Shown: positions 25,101-34,872, counted from the first letter of the stretch. The stretch: DNA of 64,000 bases from Phoronis australis (GCA_002633005.1 NMRA01000956.1:23088-87087), one strand, 5' to 3'. Program-made: numbers and translations. The notes: generated by a model not told the origin, from the sequence alone.

Positions 25101-27345
25101 AATGCTATTTGCCAAATTCAACCTGAGCAACAGGGGTGTCCAGCGGAGTTGTGAAAATGTGGACTTAAGTGTCAGGATAACAAAAAATAAATGCAGTAAA
25201 CACGTAGACCAGTAGCACTGCACTGGAACAGCTGACCAAGCCCTACACATGAAACATCACGGCTGCCCACGAGTCAAATGAAAGCGCTCCGAGGAGCGAA
25301 ACTTGGCGAAATTAACCAAAAAGATGACAATAAAGATGATGACGAAGATGACGAATGAGACGACGATGGTGGCGAGGATGAACAAAAGAAGTAATACTAA
25401 CACACACATGACGAACGTAGATGTCCGAAATCAGTAAGACAAAGGCTACAGTCTTGAGCGACACTTGGCGAAATTAACGGAAAAGACAACGACGGAGATG
25501 ATGACGAAGATGATGACGAATATGATGATGGTGGTGGCGATGATGAACAACATCACAACATTCATATGACGAACTTAGATGTCATAAATCAATAAGAAAT
25601 AGGCTACAGTCTAGTTCAATAGAAAATAAACCAACATCAATGCAGCGAGAGCGCTCAACAAAGGAACAGCGTTATCAGAAAATCTCAAATAACTCGAAAA
25701 GTAGACCTCCTAGCGAAAAATAGAAAACATCTTCTGAAAGCCCGTTCAAAATTCTATCTAAACTGATGGTATCGTTTAATTCCGTAAATTTTTCGAAAAA
25801 AATGAAATTTTGCGTTTTTTTAAGAAATTCAAAGTCAAAAAAAATTGTTACAGGCCATTTGAAAGAATATACTTCAAAGAATCCACATGCAAAAAATCAC
25901 GTCTTTTTCTCTTCCCGTTTAAAATCGCACTCCAGCACGACTGAAATGGGTCAACATGCACTAGATCCGCCATCTTGAAAGCAACTTCCGGCTTTTTGGC
26001 TTTGTATAATAGCATGTCATAAGAAACTAATACCTGTAAAAATTCGAAGGAATTGGCCTTATAATGCGCCCTCTACAGGAGAAAACGTTTTTAGGCCAAA
26101 ATCGAGGTGCGCATGCGCGATCGCCGATATTTCCGCCATCTTTACCGGAAGTAAACAATTTCCGGTATACTTGTAAAAAACTTCTGGTCCATTTACTGTG
26201 CCGATTCTTAGCCTTTTATGTAAAAAATTGTAGCCTCCAGAAGAATTTGAACCTTTAAATGAAAACAAAATGGCCGCCACAGCCGCCATCTTGGATCTGA
26301 TTTTGACGAAAAACAATAGGCTTCCAGTACTTCCGGAAGTACATGTGATGTGTAAATTTCGTGATGATCGGACGAAAATTGCGACCTGTATCGTACGAAC
26401 AAACAAGACAAAAAAAAATTAGTGGAAGAGCAACATACTTGGCGAAATTTATTTCGCCAAGTAATGACCCTGGCCATAGCCAAGTTTAATTTTTTTCTAA
26501 AATGATACCTGCTTTTGATGTGAATTGCAAGCCAGTCAAAGACCAGTAACAGCCACCAAACAGTCTGGGCAGGATGACATTAAACATTTGATCAAGGCAC
26601 CTACACTTTTTTTCTACTGTGCTCACTAAATTGTTTCTTGAAATGTCTGAGTTCTTAATAGAATTTCTTAGTTTTCAAAATCTCCATTACTGAGTCACTC
26701 CAGTGCCAGGAAATAATGCTACATATCTGATGCCATCTAGCTTGTTTTGACAAGGGACTTAAAATTGTCAGCACCATTAAACCATCCTTTACAACAACTG
26801 CATACGTATCACAAAACCACAGACATGAGTGTGATGTACGAATGTACCCAGCAGAGCCAAGGTGTCATGAGTTTCTTGTACAAACTTGCACTACACCGAT
26901 AATTCTCCAATGCCACTCAGGAAAGTGAGGAGCCACAGCGTGGTCAAATACTGAGTTCTCACAGCCACCACAAAGCAGCACCTTACCATTCCTTACTATA
27001 CCATAAACCACAGTAAAACAGCAGCAATATCTGACGTTTTTTCACATTAAACACATTGGAGAAGGACTACTACTGCGATTGGTTGTCCCCATTTTATGTA
27101 GTAATGCATCGACCAATTAATGCTTGTAACTCGAGATCAGTTAACATATCGTCAGATAGTGTTTGCGGGTGTTCTAATTTGACAGTGGATCGAATTGTGG
27201 GGTAATTGATTTTTGGCGTTTTTAATATGAAATTAGTGATTTTTAACAATTTAACAGAACATTTTGCTTTTTTTAATGTCTTAACTTACCAAACAATTCC
27301 AAATTTTCCTCCACGTTTTTGTAGAATATCTTGACTGTAGAACAT
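4029..27345 (-). CDS. REC8: REC8 meiotic cohesin subunit (kleisin), 16 coding exons
   Basis: REC8 is the meiosis-specific alpha-kleisin that closes the SMC1-SMC3 cohesin ring and is cut by separase. Exons (minus strand, high to low): 27345-27290, 24446-24378, 20932-20790, 19526-19445, 18755-18650, 17842-17749, 15761-15685, 13741-13611, 12598-12319, 11811-11745, 9941-9837, 9049-8982, 8205-8084, 7392-7153, 6586-6480, 4111-4029. Every junction is GT-AG and in phase. The total is 1830 nt, or 609 residues plus TAA, near the family's usual ~550-600. The N-terminal SMC3-binding domain (residues 1 to ~90) opens MFYSQDILQKRG and contains IAATKASHLTKRDY and RPRFSLYLSAQL, which are REC8-like rather than RAD21-like. 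A basic patch plus LLFADEET (318-325), LLPLWLRNC (375-383) and a C-terminal winged-helix segment (about 548-609) follow. The middle is acidic and Pro/Ser-rich, as in other kleisins. Introns are full of repeats. Exact ends of a few middle exons are the least certain part. Confidence 0.93.
4354..5066. repeat. 60-bp tandem satellite, ~12 identical copies
   Basis: A 60-bp unit beginning TTTAGAAGTCCTGTAGGCAT repeats about 11.9 times with no visible difference between copies. It lies in the last REC8 intron and ends abruptly at a single N (5067), so the true copy number may differ. Confidence 0.97.
5068..5215. repeat. Degenerate GAGTC-rich short repeat
   Basis: Multiple copies of TTCGAGTC/GGAGTC and a duplicated segment TCGAGTCTGACATTAGGCAC (5110 and 5189 regions) follow the N at 5067. 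Likely a piece of a diverged repeat element. Confidence 0.6.
5217..5640. repeat. Degenerate repeats of GTTAAGYRCCCAY
   Basis: About eight imperfect copies of (G)GTTAAGCRCCCAC occur, for example near 5221, 5254, 5274, 5443, 5546, 5567, 5601 and 5617. Nothing coding is visible. Confidence 0.5.
6480..6586 (-). CDS. REC8: REC8 coding exon 15, first half of the winged helix
   Basis: A 107-nt exon. It encodes residues ~548-583, including YRRSVAASMFMSVL, which aligns with the SPRRMAARVFYLLLVL-type helix that binds the SMC1 head. Confidence 0.9.
6813..7082. mobile_element. Small MITE, ~270 bp
   Basis: The left end reads CAGGGTGTCCCAAAAATGT followed by ACTCACACTCAA. The right end, read on the minus strand, is CAGAGTGTCCCCAAAATTTT followed by CCTCACACTTCAA. 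These form ~30-bp imperfect terminal inverted repeats. The left flank is TA. CAGGGTGTCCCA-type ends are typical of Tc1/mariner-like MITEs. It lies in a REC8 intron and has no coding capacity. Confidence 0.65.
7153..7392 (-). CDS. REC8: REC8 coding exon 14, acidic linker
   Basis: A 240-nt exon with an initial basic cluster (SARKRSRLSRA), then an acidic Ser/Glu-rich stretch. Low conservation is normal for this linker. It is supported by phase agreement with exons 13 and 15 and by clean splice sites (ATTGTTCAG, gtgaac). Confidence 0.85.
9837..9941 (-). CDS. REC8: REC8 coding exon 11, LPLWLRNC block
   Basis: A 105-nt exon encoding MGNHQLLPLWLRNCKTKRQ and ending ELWTVAHPS. The LPxWxxxC block is shared by RAD21 and REC8. 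The acceptor at CTCCAAAAG has a short, purine-interrupted pyrimidine tract, weaker than the others in this gene. It is chosen because it preserves the frame. Confidence 0.8.
10558..10700. repeat. 18-bp minisatellite, ~7-8 copies
   Basis: The unit GGGACTGCRCCTAATGGT repeats with single-base variants. Because 18 is a multiple of three, it creates short repetitive reading frames on both strands that have no other support. It lies in a REC8 intron. Confidence 0.9.
10684..11316. repeat. Dispersed repeat pair, direct and inverted
   Basis: 10684-10710 (CCTAATTGAGGGACATTTGA...) recurs directly at 11290-11316. 10723-10748 (GTGGTGCTCTGGATAAAAGC...) recurs inverted at 11251-11276. The arrangement looks like fragments of one repeat family inserted around a REC8 intron. 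Confidence 0.55.
12319..12598 (-). CDS. REC8: REC8 coding exon 9, basic patch and LLFADEET
   Basis: A 280-nt exon, Pro-rich at first, then a run of basic residues (KKRALRKRQ) and LLFADEETTLS at residues 318-328. Kleisins share this basic-then-(L/F)xDxExT-S block in the middle of the protein. The acceptor TTGGTTGCAG and donor TTG|gtaaat are both good. Confidence 0.9.
13795..14885. repeat. 67-bp tandem array, ~16 copies
   Basis: The unit contains GGTTAGGGAACGTAGCAACA and then AGTAGTAACTATAGTAGTAC, with period 67 bp. Inner copies are nearly identical and edge copies differ by a few bases. It lies in REC8 intron 7, with its edge only ~55 bp from the exon 8 acceptor at 13742. Confidence 0.95.
14886..15445. 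repeat. TAG/CAG trinucleotide-like tract with an 81-bp period
   Basis: Irregular GTAGCA/GTAGTA repeats. Within them CAGTATGTAGCAATAGAAG recurs at 14999, 15080, 15161 and 15242, exactly 81 bp apart. The reading frames here translate to low-complexity Leu/Tyr/Cys and are not genes. Confidence 0.9.
15685..15761 (-). CDS. REC8: REC8 coding exon 7, with a candidate separase site
   Basis: A 77-nt exon that is open only in the phase supplied by exon 6 (17842-17749, ending one base into a codon). This supports exon 6, which otherwise has low conservation. It encodes IGSPHTVPNQAITLVEHDRQ. EHDR at residues 200-203 fits the ExxR separase consensus. Confidence 0.8.
20790..20932 (-). CDS. REC8: REC8 coding exon 3
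   Basis: A 143-nt exon encoding EDLVDYICVRVQP, RPRFSLYLSAQL and GVIKVYAKQHDYL. These are the most strongly conserved REC8 residues and the main reason for choosing REC8 over RAD21 or RAD21L. Confidence 0.95.
21530..23460. repeat. Diverged ~100-160-bp tandem array with a CTCF-like core per unit
   Basis: About 13-14 diverged units share phrases such as CCAAATTTCATGAAAATCC, GTTTGGGAGATACAG and TGGCCACTAGGAGGCGC. The last phrase recurs on the plus strand near 21537, 21674, 21800, 22093, 22249, 22410, 22760, 22892, 23025, 23153, 23299 and 23440. The repeat lies in the REC8 intron between coding exons 2 and 3. Reading frames in it lack any conserved domain. Confidence 0.8.
24378..24446 (-). CDS. 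REC8: REC8 coding exon 2
   Basis: A 69-nt exon between GTTTGCAG and gtaggtt. It encodes (W)IAATKASHLTKRDYSSVN, the conserved WLAAT...KR.Y segment of the kleisin N-terminal domain. Confidence 0.93.
25301..25622. repeat. Tandem duplication of a ~162-bp GATGAC-rich unit
   Basis: Two copies start at 25301 and 25463, both with ACTTGGCGAAATTAAC. Each contains a GATGACGAAGATGACGA minisatellite and ends with similar sequence (GACGAAC-TAGATGTC). A small palindrome, CGCTCC-GA-GGAGCG, sits just before at 25285-25298. Confidence 0.8.
26050..26436. repeat. Interspersed repeat fragment with ACTTCCGG motifs
   Basis: Contains repeated CCGCCATCTT and TTCCGG(A/T) phrases and the tail GATCGGACGAAAATTGCGAC, of a style seen in dispersed invertebrate repeats. 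The frames on both strands look non-coding. It may be one element with the hairpin that follows. Confidence 0.4.
26437..26462. repeat. Perfect hairpin, 12-bp arms
   Basis: ACTTGGCGAAAT, a TT spacer, then ATTTCGCCAAGT. The same 12-mer also heads both copies of the 162-bp duplication 0.8-1.1 kb away. It is probably a terminal or subterminal hairpin of a transposon. Confidence 0.9.
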
Positions 27346-27365
27346 GTTGGTGTTACTGGCGACCT
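27290..27365 (-). CDS. REC8: REC8 first coding exon with 20 nt of 5' UTR
   Basis: The ATG at 27345 begins MFYSQDILQKRGGKFGIVW, matching the conserved kleisin start (MFY...L.K.G....W). It is preceded by TTCATTCCACAG, a good acceptor ending at 27366. An untranslated exon therefore probably lies further upstream, but I could not locate it. The donor is TG|gtaagt, and phase 2 continues into exon 2 to complete the tryptophan codon. Confidence 0.9.
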
Positions 27366-27839
27366 CTGTGGAATGAAAACACTACATCTCTTAGTTAAGT
27401 AATGCCAACTTGAACTGATGCAAATTCCAAACACATTTGCTTTTTTACTATCAGAGTTCAGAAGACAAATGAAAGATGCACCTTCAAGGGTTAAATACCA
27501 AGTTAAACTTTACCCAGAAACCCTCAGAACAAATCCATTTATATTTCGCTTCATTCAGGCCTATTAGCCTGAACCAGCTAGCTGTAGGATAGCTGTATGA
27601 AGATCACAGTCAAGATACAGCTAGGAACCATGCACAATGCGTTGAGCTCCAACAGATTTCAAAATTTCACACTGTCCAGGTAGTTTATGATCGTCACATT
27701 ACTGTGAAATTTATAGCAACATGTAACAACCGGTGAGGGTGCATACAAAATCTGGTAGTCACACGTCAATAGCTGATGCTATATTTCATGGCACTGAAAG
27801 ACGATGCAGCCATAAGATCGCTCTACAGTCTTTGTTTTT

Positions 27840-27970
27840 GACGGCATTGGTCAGATATAGTGGTCCCTGATTGAGAGAACCAGCCAATCATTGAATAACG
27901 AGCCTGTTATTTAGTAGATGAAACTGATGGTTCTCTAAATCAGGGACTGCTATATCTGACCAGTGCTGTC
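27840..27970. mobile_element. Short inverted-repeat element (MITE-like), ~130 bp
   Basis: The left arm 27840-27886 (GACGGCATTGGTCAGATATA...) and right arm 27924-27970, read in reverse, match at about 40 of 46 positions. The spacer is only ~40 bp, so the whole unit can fold into one long hairpin. It lies ~480 bp upstream of the first identified REC8 exon. Confidence 0.7.
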
Positions 27971-28985
27971 TTTGACTGCTAGCACTAAATAACGGTAGAA
28001 CGCCAATTTTTTTAACACTGGTAAATAAATTATGTTCGACACATGTCCCGAATAATATATAAACGTGCGTCGCAATTAAGCTCGTAACCAGAGTCACAGA
28101 TGAAAAGGAGACCGAGAGGTAGGTGATATAAGGTCATTTATTAATGACTAATACCGTCAGAGGTCCTAAAGTCGTGAGTGCCCTAAAGTCATGAACGATC
28201 TTATTTCCTCTTCTGCGCAGTCCTGCGACATCTGGCGTTGAAGTTTCCAGCATTCGTCTGCTCACGAACGTCAAACGAATACCCGGTCGTGTTCGTATTC
28301 ACAATATGATAACAAACAGTGAGTGAGTGGCTTCTTTTTCAAATGTATCTTAAAAACGGCATATTTCACTAATTCACTTTTTTGTGCATTTTTGGGCTAT
28401 ATTTTCGAAAATATTTATCGCTTAGATTTACTCAAACACGCGCTCCAGGGGTAGTTTGAACAATGTATCAAAATGTCCCAGGGTCGATCAAATTTTGTAA
28501 GGCCAAAACAATAAAATACAGAGCAATAATTGATGCTGGGTTCTCAGCGTTTTACGTGAACAACCTCATTGAAAACGTCTGTGCACATCAAAGTTGGGTG
28601 TAAAACATATAACAATTTATTTCAATTGAAACTGAATTAATAAACAATGCAATGTATTTTTATGTCGTCTAGAGTAACTGTAAGCACTGTAGTTGATTTG
28701 TGTGGTCTTACTTTATGCATTTCCGTCTAAACGAAATGTTCACAACTTTAGGGCCTCATTCAAAATGGCCGGCGATATCAGCGACCGTTTTAAAACTCTT
28801 CTTACGGATACAAACAAGGATTAAGATTGTCAAAACACGTATATTTGTGAAGGCTGATATATGTCCATGACATCACATAAGCAGTTGCTAACGGTCATTG
28901 GGTAGTATGACAACCAACTGCTTATTATACTTATATTCACGACTTTAGGTCTCCGGTGTATACATGCAATTACTGAAATAAATAT

Positions 28986-29223
28986 CAGAGGCGGATCTAC
29001 AGGGGGGTTTCAGGGGGTTTAAACCCCCCCCCTCGGGACAGGATCAAAAATAAAAACTGGAAAAAAAATCGCCAGAAAAATGAAATTAGCTACTGAAAAT
29101 CATCAAAAATCTTACACGGGAGGAGGGAAACCCTCTCGCAACCTTCCTTCACCTTGGTGCTACGCGCCTCGGATTCTTTCGAATCATAAACCCCCCCTTA
29201 CTGTAATCGAAGATCTGCCACTG
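28986..29223. mobile_element. hAT-like MITE, ~238 bp
   Basis: Ends are CAGAGGCGGATCTAC and, inverted, CAGTGGCAGATCTTC. Both flanks begin with AATAT, a possible remnant of a target duplication. The interior has long C/G homopolymer runs. CAGnGGCGGATC-type ends are typical of non-autonomous hAT elements. A related end occurs at 37434. Confidence 0.7.
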
Positions 29224-29418
29224 AATATATAGTGAAGATTTAAGTAAAATAAAAAATGATAATCTCTTGTAATATCGGAAATAAAAAAGCACCACAAGAG
29301 ATGTTATAAAACAGCTCATCCCGGCCTTAGTTACTAAAGGAAGAGTGTTGCTTTGAATGACACCAATTCCATTGTGTCAGAATTATTTGGCCAGTTTTTT
29401 ATCCACAGCGCAAAGCTG

Positions 29419-29626
29419 TATACTCGGGAACCCAATGGTCGTCCGCCTAAGCATAAAACCGGCTTGTTGTCGTACTNAGAAAACGTTTGAATCAACGAAT
29501 ACTCTATATTTGTGAGAGTTAAATCAAATCCTATTCAGATCATAACTTTGAAGTGGAATGATTGGGTGAGTACGACAACAAGCCGGTTTTATGCTTAGGC
29601 GGACGACCATTGGGTTCCCGAGTATA
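29419..29626. repeat. 58-bp perfect inverted repeat with ~92-bp spacer
   Basis: 29419-29476 (starting TATACTCGGGAACCCAATGG) is the exact reverse complement of 29569-29626. A single N at 29477 adjoins the left arm. It may be a foldback transposon or an assembly artefact. Confidence 0.95.
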
Positions 29627-30677
29627 TAACTGGCTAAACAACCCACGCCGGCCAGAGCACAAAGAAGCCTATGCTGACAAAGCTAGGTTGGCTGCTAGAA
29701 TGTAGCCGACTTTGTGCTGGAGGTCGGAATGAGATATTATCATGGCATTGGGGGTACTAAAATGAGGGCAGAATGAGTTACCTTCGGCTTCGGCAAAAAA
29801 TAATTCAAAAGTGTAGCAGACAACTTCTTGGCGACTTTTAAAATCGCGGGCTGATCCACATTTTCAGGTCTCTTTCCATAAAGATCCCAGCTCGTAATGC
29901 CCTCTATTGGTGGTGAAACTCGTCTGCTGCGAGACTGGCTCTCTTCTGAGGCTTAGACTGACACATAACATCGGGGTGCGGGGGGGCTGATTTTTTTGAT
30001 CATTGCAGACGTGAAATGGGCGCTGCCCCGCGCTTCCGAAGTGCTGCTGCACGTAGAGCTGTTGAAAAAATATTTTTTATTGAAACCCCACGCTATAGTC
30101 TAATTAATTAATTAATAATTGAACGTTGAGGCCGGGGACATGCGTCTCAACGCCGCGGTGAAAGTGGGTAGATCCCTACAGTAAGGCTGAAATGTGTTTG
30201 AAAGTATCCGGTACTCTTTCCCCTTCAGTTTAGCTAAAGAGGTCATATGAGACGAATTTTGCTCAAATTAATTTTACTCAAGCGTGTAACTTTAGTCTAA
30301 AAACAGGCATAGCACTTTCAATAAATAGCATGGCATCAGTATTTAAATGAGTAGAATTTTTTTTGAGAATAGTTTAATTCTTAAAGTTCGGGTGGTGCGT
30401 CAACAAGATGGCGACCGAAATAAATAACATATGCATGTATCATCACATTTTATCAAGTAAAAGAAAAAATACAAACAAGAATATAATTTTTGAAATGTTT
30501 TGTTCCCAAAGTGTTGAATAAATGGAAAAAGTATCCCTTCAAGTTGAAATTCCTATGAATTATTAATGACGTGAACGTTGTTCAAATTTCGTTATAATAA
30601 ATAATACACGTTTTATTAGCAAAGTTGTTGCAATAAGGCAACTCATGTAATCACATTTCTTGTGCGACGAAAAGAAT

Positions 30678-30739
30678 AATGATACTGGTATAAAAAGAAC
30701 AATGATACTGGTATAAAAAGAACAATGATACTGGTACAA
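30678..30739. repeat. 23-bp tandem repeat, ~2.7 copies
   Basis: The unit AATGATACTGGTATAAAAAG plus AAC starts at 30678, 30701 and 30724. Confidence 0.9.
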
Positions 30740-30934
30740 AAATCTCCAAAGCTGCATTCTTTATCAATAAACGAGGATCTTATTCACCGAGGATTAATGC
30801 TTTTCATTCAAGTTGAATTCACCAACCTTAAACCAGGATAAATTTTTCCCGAGGAAACCCGGTTATTTTTTTCCGTGCCGCGGTTTACTGTTAGTAAAGC
30901 AAAGCCACACGGCTTTAGGCATTTTTGTATCCGG

Positions 30935-31048
30935 ACCAAAATTCGTTTCTAGGTGTAAAATATGAAAGTTTTGTTGTAATGTGATCTTCAACACCAAAAT
31001 TCGTTTCTAGATGTAAAATACTAAAGTTTTGTTGCAATGTGATTTTCA
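30935..31048. repeat. 58-bp tandem duplication
   Basis: ACCAAAATTCGTTTCTAGGT... at 30935 repeats at 30993 with a few substitutions. Confidence 0.9.
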
Positions 31049-32244
31049 GCAGTTTCATTCGCCATAATCGGGTCCATCAACTTCAGAGTGCCTACAAACC
31101 CGTCTTCCATCACAAAAAACAGGTTTGGATATAAATCGCGTACTAGGTCATGAAATTCATCTCAAATTGTTCCTCGGTCAAATTGGACACAGTCTCAGAG
31201 TCTCGAAAGAAGTAAAAGTTCGTAATTACGTGAGTTCCGGCTTTAAAATTTGGCTTGTCACGTCGTGTCGATTTTACTCAATACGAACTATAGCAAATAC
31301 AACGAACAGTCTGATCTTTTCAAACTTAGAAACTGATTACGTCAGTCTCCTCTGGGTAAGGAACTAGTTGATATCACTTAAATTACTGATGGCGACAAAT
31401 GGTTTAAAGCAAAAGTTCGCTTCTTGTGCGAAACGCGCTACGTGCGTAATTCACTGCACTTGAACACGCTTAAGAAAATAATTATTGGGGGTTGGGGAGT
31501 TAGCAAACCTTGAGTACGAAGCACCACCCACTTACAGGTTATTTTTTTAGCGTTATCTACCGATTAGAATGTATAACTCTGGCGATTTTGTTGAGAAGCA
31601 CATGTTTAGAGGACTCGTTACTGCAGCGTTAGGAGACTTGTTGAAATATGTCAATTTATAAACCTATATTAAAGTTAGAATTAAACCTATTAAGTAAACA
31701 TTATGCTTTTAATAATATTGCGTTGTAAACGCGATACGTTGACAACTGCGTTTACTTTATGTGATAGATTAACTCGATAACCAGTATCAAGCTTCTTTTT
31801 CAAACTTTAATAAAACTTAGCTCAATAACGATTTCAACGAGACTCGTGTTAATGAGATATGTGGTCCATAGGTTGTGTTGGCCTTTATTGACTTCGCCCA
31901 CTTGAGTAGTTTAAACTGATGTCCGGCATTGGATGTGCCACTAGCAAGGTTATGCTATATGTTGGACAGATTCGACTTCAGTAGCCATAACATTTGTGAA
32001 TTTATAGTACAAGTTGACTATTCAGACATAAAACGACCCTGTTCTTCATGCTTTTGCACATTAAACGAATCCTGATTACATATGGAAATCACGTTCGTGC
32101 ATTGGTACATTAAGAGATGTTTTCTTTCTTAAAGTCTGGTTTTCATGCATTTTGACATTTGTAGCTGAAACTGAACGGATTTAAAAAGAATGTGCGATGA
32201 AGCCGACATTGCAGTACAACCATTCTTAACCAACACAGTAAAGT

Positions 32245-32624
32245 TGGCACGCTGGGAGACTCTGGGACATGTACCTTCACGACCGCGTGGCACGCTGGAA
32301 GAGTCTGGGAGATGTACCTTCACGACCGCGTGGCGGCACGCTGGGAGAGACTGGGACATGTACCTTCACGACCGCGTGGCACGCTGGGAGAGTCTGGGAC
32401 ATGTACCTTCACGACCGCGTGGCACGCTGGGAGAGTCTGGGACATGTACCTTCACGACCGCGTGGCACGCTGGGAGAGTCTGGGAGATGTACCTTCACGA
32501 CCGCGTGGCACGCTGGGAGAGTCTGGGACATGTACCTTCACGACCGCGTGGCACGCTGGGAGAGTCTGGGACATGTACCTTCACGACCGCGTGGCACGCT
32601 GGGAGAGTCTGGGACATGTACCTT
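32245..32624. repeat. 43-bp GC-rich minisatellite, ~9 copies
   Basis: The unit contains GGCACGCTGGGAGAGTCTGG and GACATGTACCTTCACGACCG, with period 43 bp. One copy carries a CGG insertion near 32333. The unit has no stop triplet in any plus-strand frame, so all three frames stay open and give overlapping repetitive frames of 122-161 codons. The base composition differs sharply from the flanks. I do not call these as genes. Confidence 0.95.
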
Positions 32625-34499
32625 TACTACCACGTAAACTCAGTGAGCGTTTTTTTTTTGCAACAGCACACCTAATTGGAAAAATGACTTTTAAATGGAA
32701 ACTGATCCAGAAAACGTTCTAAACATTAGCTAGTCGTCAGCTCGCAGAGTTGCTGCAGGTGCTCGTACAAAAACTGCAATGTGTGCCGATCACAATTACT
32801 GATAGCGTTTAAGTTAAATTAAACGACGCGTCTGGTCTTTTTCAATTCTGATTTCTAAATAATGATCTCACTCTGATAGAATGAAAAGTCATTCTTTTTA
32901 AACGATTAAGGCGAGAAATCTTTGCAAGCGTTTGACTCAGACACGGTTCAAAGTCATAACGTATAAACAGAGGCAACGCACTCTCGGCTAGGATTACGCT
33001 TTGCAAAAACATTGCTTTCTGATCTGCGTAGCGTGTTGAAAAACATTCCTCGCTCGCCCTATTCTCGGTGTTAATAGCAGGCTATATTTTGACTTGAAGA
33101 CTTTTAATTATCAGTTTGATACTGAGCATAGATGGCGATGTTGTCGTAATGACTAATGGCGTACGCGCGCGACGTGTCCAAAAGAATTATGCCTTAGCGT
33201 TGATTTCCATAAACTATCATACATAAATAAACTTTATACGTGTGAGTAAGGTTTAAAAAAGAACTTTAAAGCAGCAATTCCAAAAACTAAGATAAAAATA
33301 TATCTTTCATAGTCGCAAAAGTCTTTATTAAATTTTCTATAGTACTGAGTTGTATTTGTTATTTTTGTTGTTAAAAATACCAAAAATACCCGAAATTATA
33401 CTACCTGTTATTTCTAGTTAGTGACTACAGTGCAAATTAAATATGTACACTCTTTCTCTTTATATGTTATCGCCAACTGCCAACGTGATCCAAAATTCCT
33501 ATCATTACCTGATTTATCGCACAGTGTCCACTTATAAACCCAAGGTCGCAACAGCGTTTAGCTGTACCTCACAGAAAGTGGATTCGTTTTGTTTATGTCT
33601 GACGTTATCTTATCTGCGAATCAAACTCATAAATGCTTTGAAAGCAAACTATCAACTCCAGAACAACTGTGAAACACATTTCTCTGTTTTCGGGAAAAGT
33701 GTTTTTCCATGGCCAGCAAACCACACTGGACCTTTATTTCGCCAAGATCATTCTTGTTATGACTTCAGAGCTCGTGTTTGGTGACAAATCAACGCGTCAC
33801 TTCTGTTTCAAATACGTTTTTTATGAAACATATGGAAAATACGTGCGTTCCGGGCCTACGTCACAAGCCACACAGAATTTAAATACCCCGTGCCGAAGAC
33901 AACTTAGGAGACACGCTTTGGTACACGTTAAGAACTGGAAATTGCGCAAATGAGAATTTTATGACCAGTTTGCCCAACAGGAACACTTTGTTGCGGAATT
34001 CGGATGGAATCATAAACCGACTCCCTTATCAAACCCCAGGCGCTACTGCGAATCATTCTCCCACCGCAGTGTATTTCTCTGTCAATTTTGTAATTCATTA
34101 CAACTAAGCGTAGTTTGATAACCGAACACACAGCTGAATTGCAATGCGGCAACTCTCCAAGTCATTCAGACTTTAGTAAACATGTTAATGTGTAGCGTAC
34201 ATTGAATTTCAAAATGATGGTAAATAACAATGAGTTCAAAGAGTCACGTAATAAATACTTTGTGATATTAGTTCTGTGTGTTGCAAACACTGCTTCTTCA
34301 TAAAAAGCGAAATTTAATAAAAAGTCAACTTAAAGAACAAGAGTTTTTCAGTACCCCACATTCTCCTGTCATGACTGGATGACAAATGACTCCATTGGAG
34401 ATAGGGCAGCGATGAGGCACGTATTCTAGCAGTTCAAATGTAATATTTATCCGGGGGTACTCACCTTCAAATTAAGTCTGATTGCGCTGCTGAAGCATT

Positions 34500-34817
34500 A
34501 TCAGTATTCTCACCACCACCATCACCAGCACCATCATCATTACCACCACCATCACCATCACCATTACCATCACCACTATCACCACCACCACCATCCTCAT
34601 CATCATCGCCATTATCACCACTGCAACAACTACAACCACCATCACCGTTATCCATCGTCATCACCGTGCATCACGTTGCTGTAGTCATCAACATCGATAT
34701 AATCCTCACCATTACTACCGTCATCCTATCATCGACGTCCACATTATCGTCATAGTTTTTACTATCACCATCATCGTCAACAACAACATTAGTAGCAACA
34801 TCATCACCACCACCACC

Positions 34818-34870
<53 letters not shown>

Positions 34871-34872
34871 TC
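34500..34872. repeat. CAC/CAT microsatellite tract
   Basis: Impure (CACCAT)n and then a purer (CAC)n(CAT)n run at about 34802-34870. On the minus strand it reads as poly-Asp/Gly and is not a gene. Confidence 0.95.

Noticed and set aside
26059-26483. Frames of 64-115 codons on both strands
   Set aside because: They lie in an interspersed repeat with CCGCCATCTT and TTCCGG motifs and no domain.
28764-28824. ATGGCCGGCGATATC... short plus-strand frame (19 codons)
   Set aside because: Start context looks gene-like, but it ends at once in TAA, has no downstream exon, and lies inside a probable transposon.
32190-32722. Three overlapping plus-strand frames of 122-161 codons
   Set aside because: They arise from the 43-bp repeat that has no stop in any frame. 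There is no domain and no splice context.
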